Positions 24,177 to 24,819 of a stretch of 24,819 bases of DNA are shown one piece after another. Origin of the DNA: an uncultured Lachnospiraceae bacterium (lineage in GTDB: Bacteria > Bacillota > Clostridia > Lachnospirales > Lachnospiraceae). Location of the stretch: positions 1 through 24,819 of the forward strand of contig CAJTSL010000052.1 in NCBI GenBank assembly GCA_910578845.1, given 5' to 3'. Position 1 is the stretch's first letter; each line of letters starts with the position of its first letter. The notes below the pieces were generated by a model that had not been told where the DNA came from, did not search any database, and saw only the letters and a program-made list of their open reading frames with translations. The position numbers and the translations under genes were made by a program.

Positions 24177-24819
24177 GCAGTAAATGACTGCCTGGTTTTG
24201 AAGGAGTCGGAAAACATTACAAGATTTGGAGAAGAAACGGACAGGATACAAGGGTATATAGGCATGCAGTATAATGAAACGGCTCATGATAGTGTATATG
24301 GGCAAACGGCGGGGAATATTCATTCCCATTTGCGTAAAGATACTGGAGAGCCAACGGGGATAGGAAGGAATGCGCCTTTGTATATTACGTTTTATATCTA
24401 TGATGAAAATGACAGCCAACATATACGGGGCGAGATAGAATTCATATATTATGAGAAGCTAGACAAGCTATATATCTGGGGCGAGAAGGGTGAAATGTCG
24501 TGGGAAGAAGTGGAAGGGTACCGGGACTATCTGTTGCATGACATCATCTTAGGAAGCTATTTGGAGCTTGGCAAGAGCAGGTTCTCTATGGGAGGCTTAG
24601 GGGAGTTTGAGCTGATTGACTACCTTATGCCTTACGAATACTGTGGCATGCCGGAGAAGGAACTGGAAAGGGTGTATGACGAGGAGCAGGGAGTGGCTTA
24701 TACGACATGGCTGGACATAGGCGGCATGCTCTGCGTGCAGCAAGATATTTTACGTGAAAACATAGGATTGCATGGCTCTGTTACGATGAATGATATACCG
24801 TCAATGGTCACTGACGAAG
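24051..24819 (+). CDS. Membrane-anchored immunity-like protein, paralogue C (partial, runs off the window)
   Basis: An open frame of 256 codons without a stop before the window end. The first 42 residues are identical to paralogue A, and then the two diverge. Later blocks return: KLYIWGEKGEMSWEEVEGYRD, LGEFELIDYLMPYEYCGMPE and MLCVQQDI. A His-containing insert (NIHSHLRKD) is unique to this copy. The start follows GGGGGATT, as in paralogue A. The C-terminal region lies beyond the window. Confidence 0.75.
   Translation, partial: MIKFLLLAYLLIALFIRIPDQLRAKQEIQDMQDSIQNVFDEMAVNDCLVLKESENITRFGEETDRIQGYIGMQYNETAHDSVYGQTAGNIHSHLRKDTGEPTGIGRNAPLYITFYIYDENDSQHIRGEIEFIYYEKLDKLYIWGEKGEMSWEEVEGYRDYLLHDIILGSYLELGKSRFSMGGLGEFELIDYLMPYEYCGMPEKELERVYDEEQGVAYTTWLDIGGMLCVQQDILRENIGLHGSVTMNDIPSMVTDE

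Overview
The window looks like chromosomal DNA of a low-to-moderate GC Gram-positive anaerobe of the class Clostridia, most likely a Lachnospiraceae-type gut bacterium. This is inferred from strong AGGAGG-type ribosome binding sites, several TTG starts, a preQ1-I riboswitch in front of queT, a LytTR/DUF3021 pair, a soluble chemoreceptor and membrane-protein style. No rRNA, tRNA, CRISPR array, integrase or insertion sequence was seen.

Left part (1-8000), mostly housekeeping or accessory single units. A minus-strand HelD-like SF1 helicase carries an unexpected C-terminal domain resembling the N-terminal domain of GH31 glycosidases. It is followed by a minus-strand LytTR regulator and its DUF3021 membrane partner, which lie next to the decayed remains of an ABC transporter. 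Next come queT with its promoter and preQ1-I riboswitch (minus strand), then a plus-strand pair of a FIST sensor protein and a soluble methyl-accepting protein, closed by a strong terminator.

Right part (8000-24819), the most interesting region. A minus-strand gene for a large zinc-ribbon, coiled-coil and PH-like protein is divergent from a long plus-strand operon. The shared intergenic region holds promoters and several candidate operators. The operon encodes a membrane-anchored von Willebrand A protein, a long protein resembling a contractile-tail sheath, two Hcp-like tube paralogues, a J-domain protein, a small unknown protein, a VgrG/gpD-type spike, a 68-residue unknown, a DUF1795/DcrB-like possible effector adaptor, and a DUF4280 (PAAR-like) protein with a long C-terminal effector domain. 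At least three tandem paralogous membrane-anchored proteins follow, probably immunity proteins. The last of these runs off the window.

Taken together this reads as part of a non-canonical contractile injection system (T6SS/eCIS-like) in a Gram-positive bacterium: tube, sheath, spike, tip-effector, adaptor and immunity. The baseplate wedge, tape measure, tube terminator, AAA+ ATPase and classical TssJLM complex are not in view. The sheath and tube genes are separated from downstream genes by a hairpin that may act as an attenuator. The effector/immunity end shows recent recombination: a 259-bp repeat (257 identical positions) copies the last codons of the effector gene, a structured spacer and the first 42 codons of the immunity gene in front of another immunity gene.
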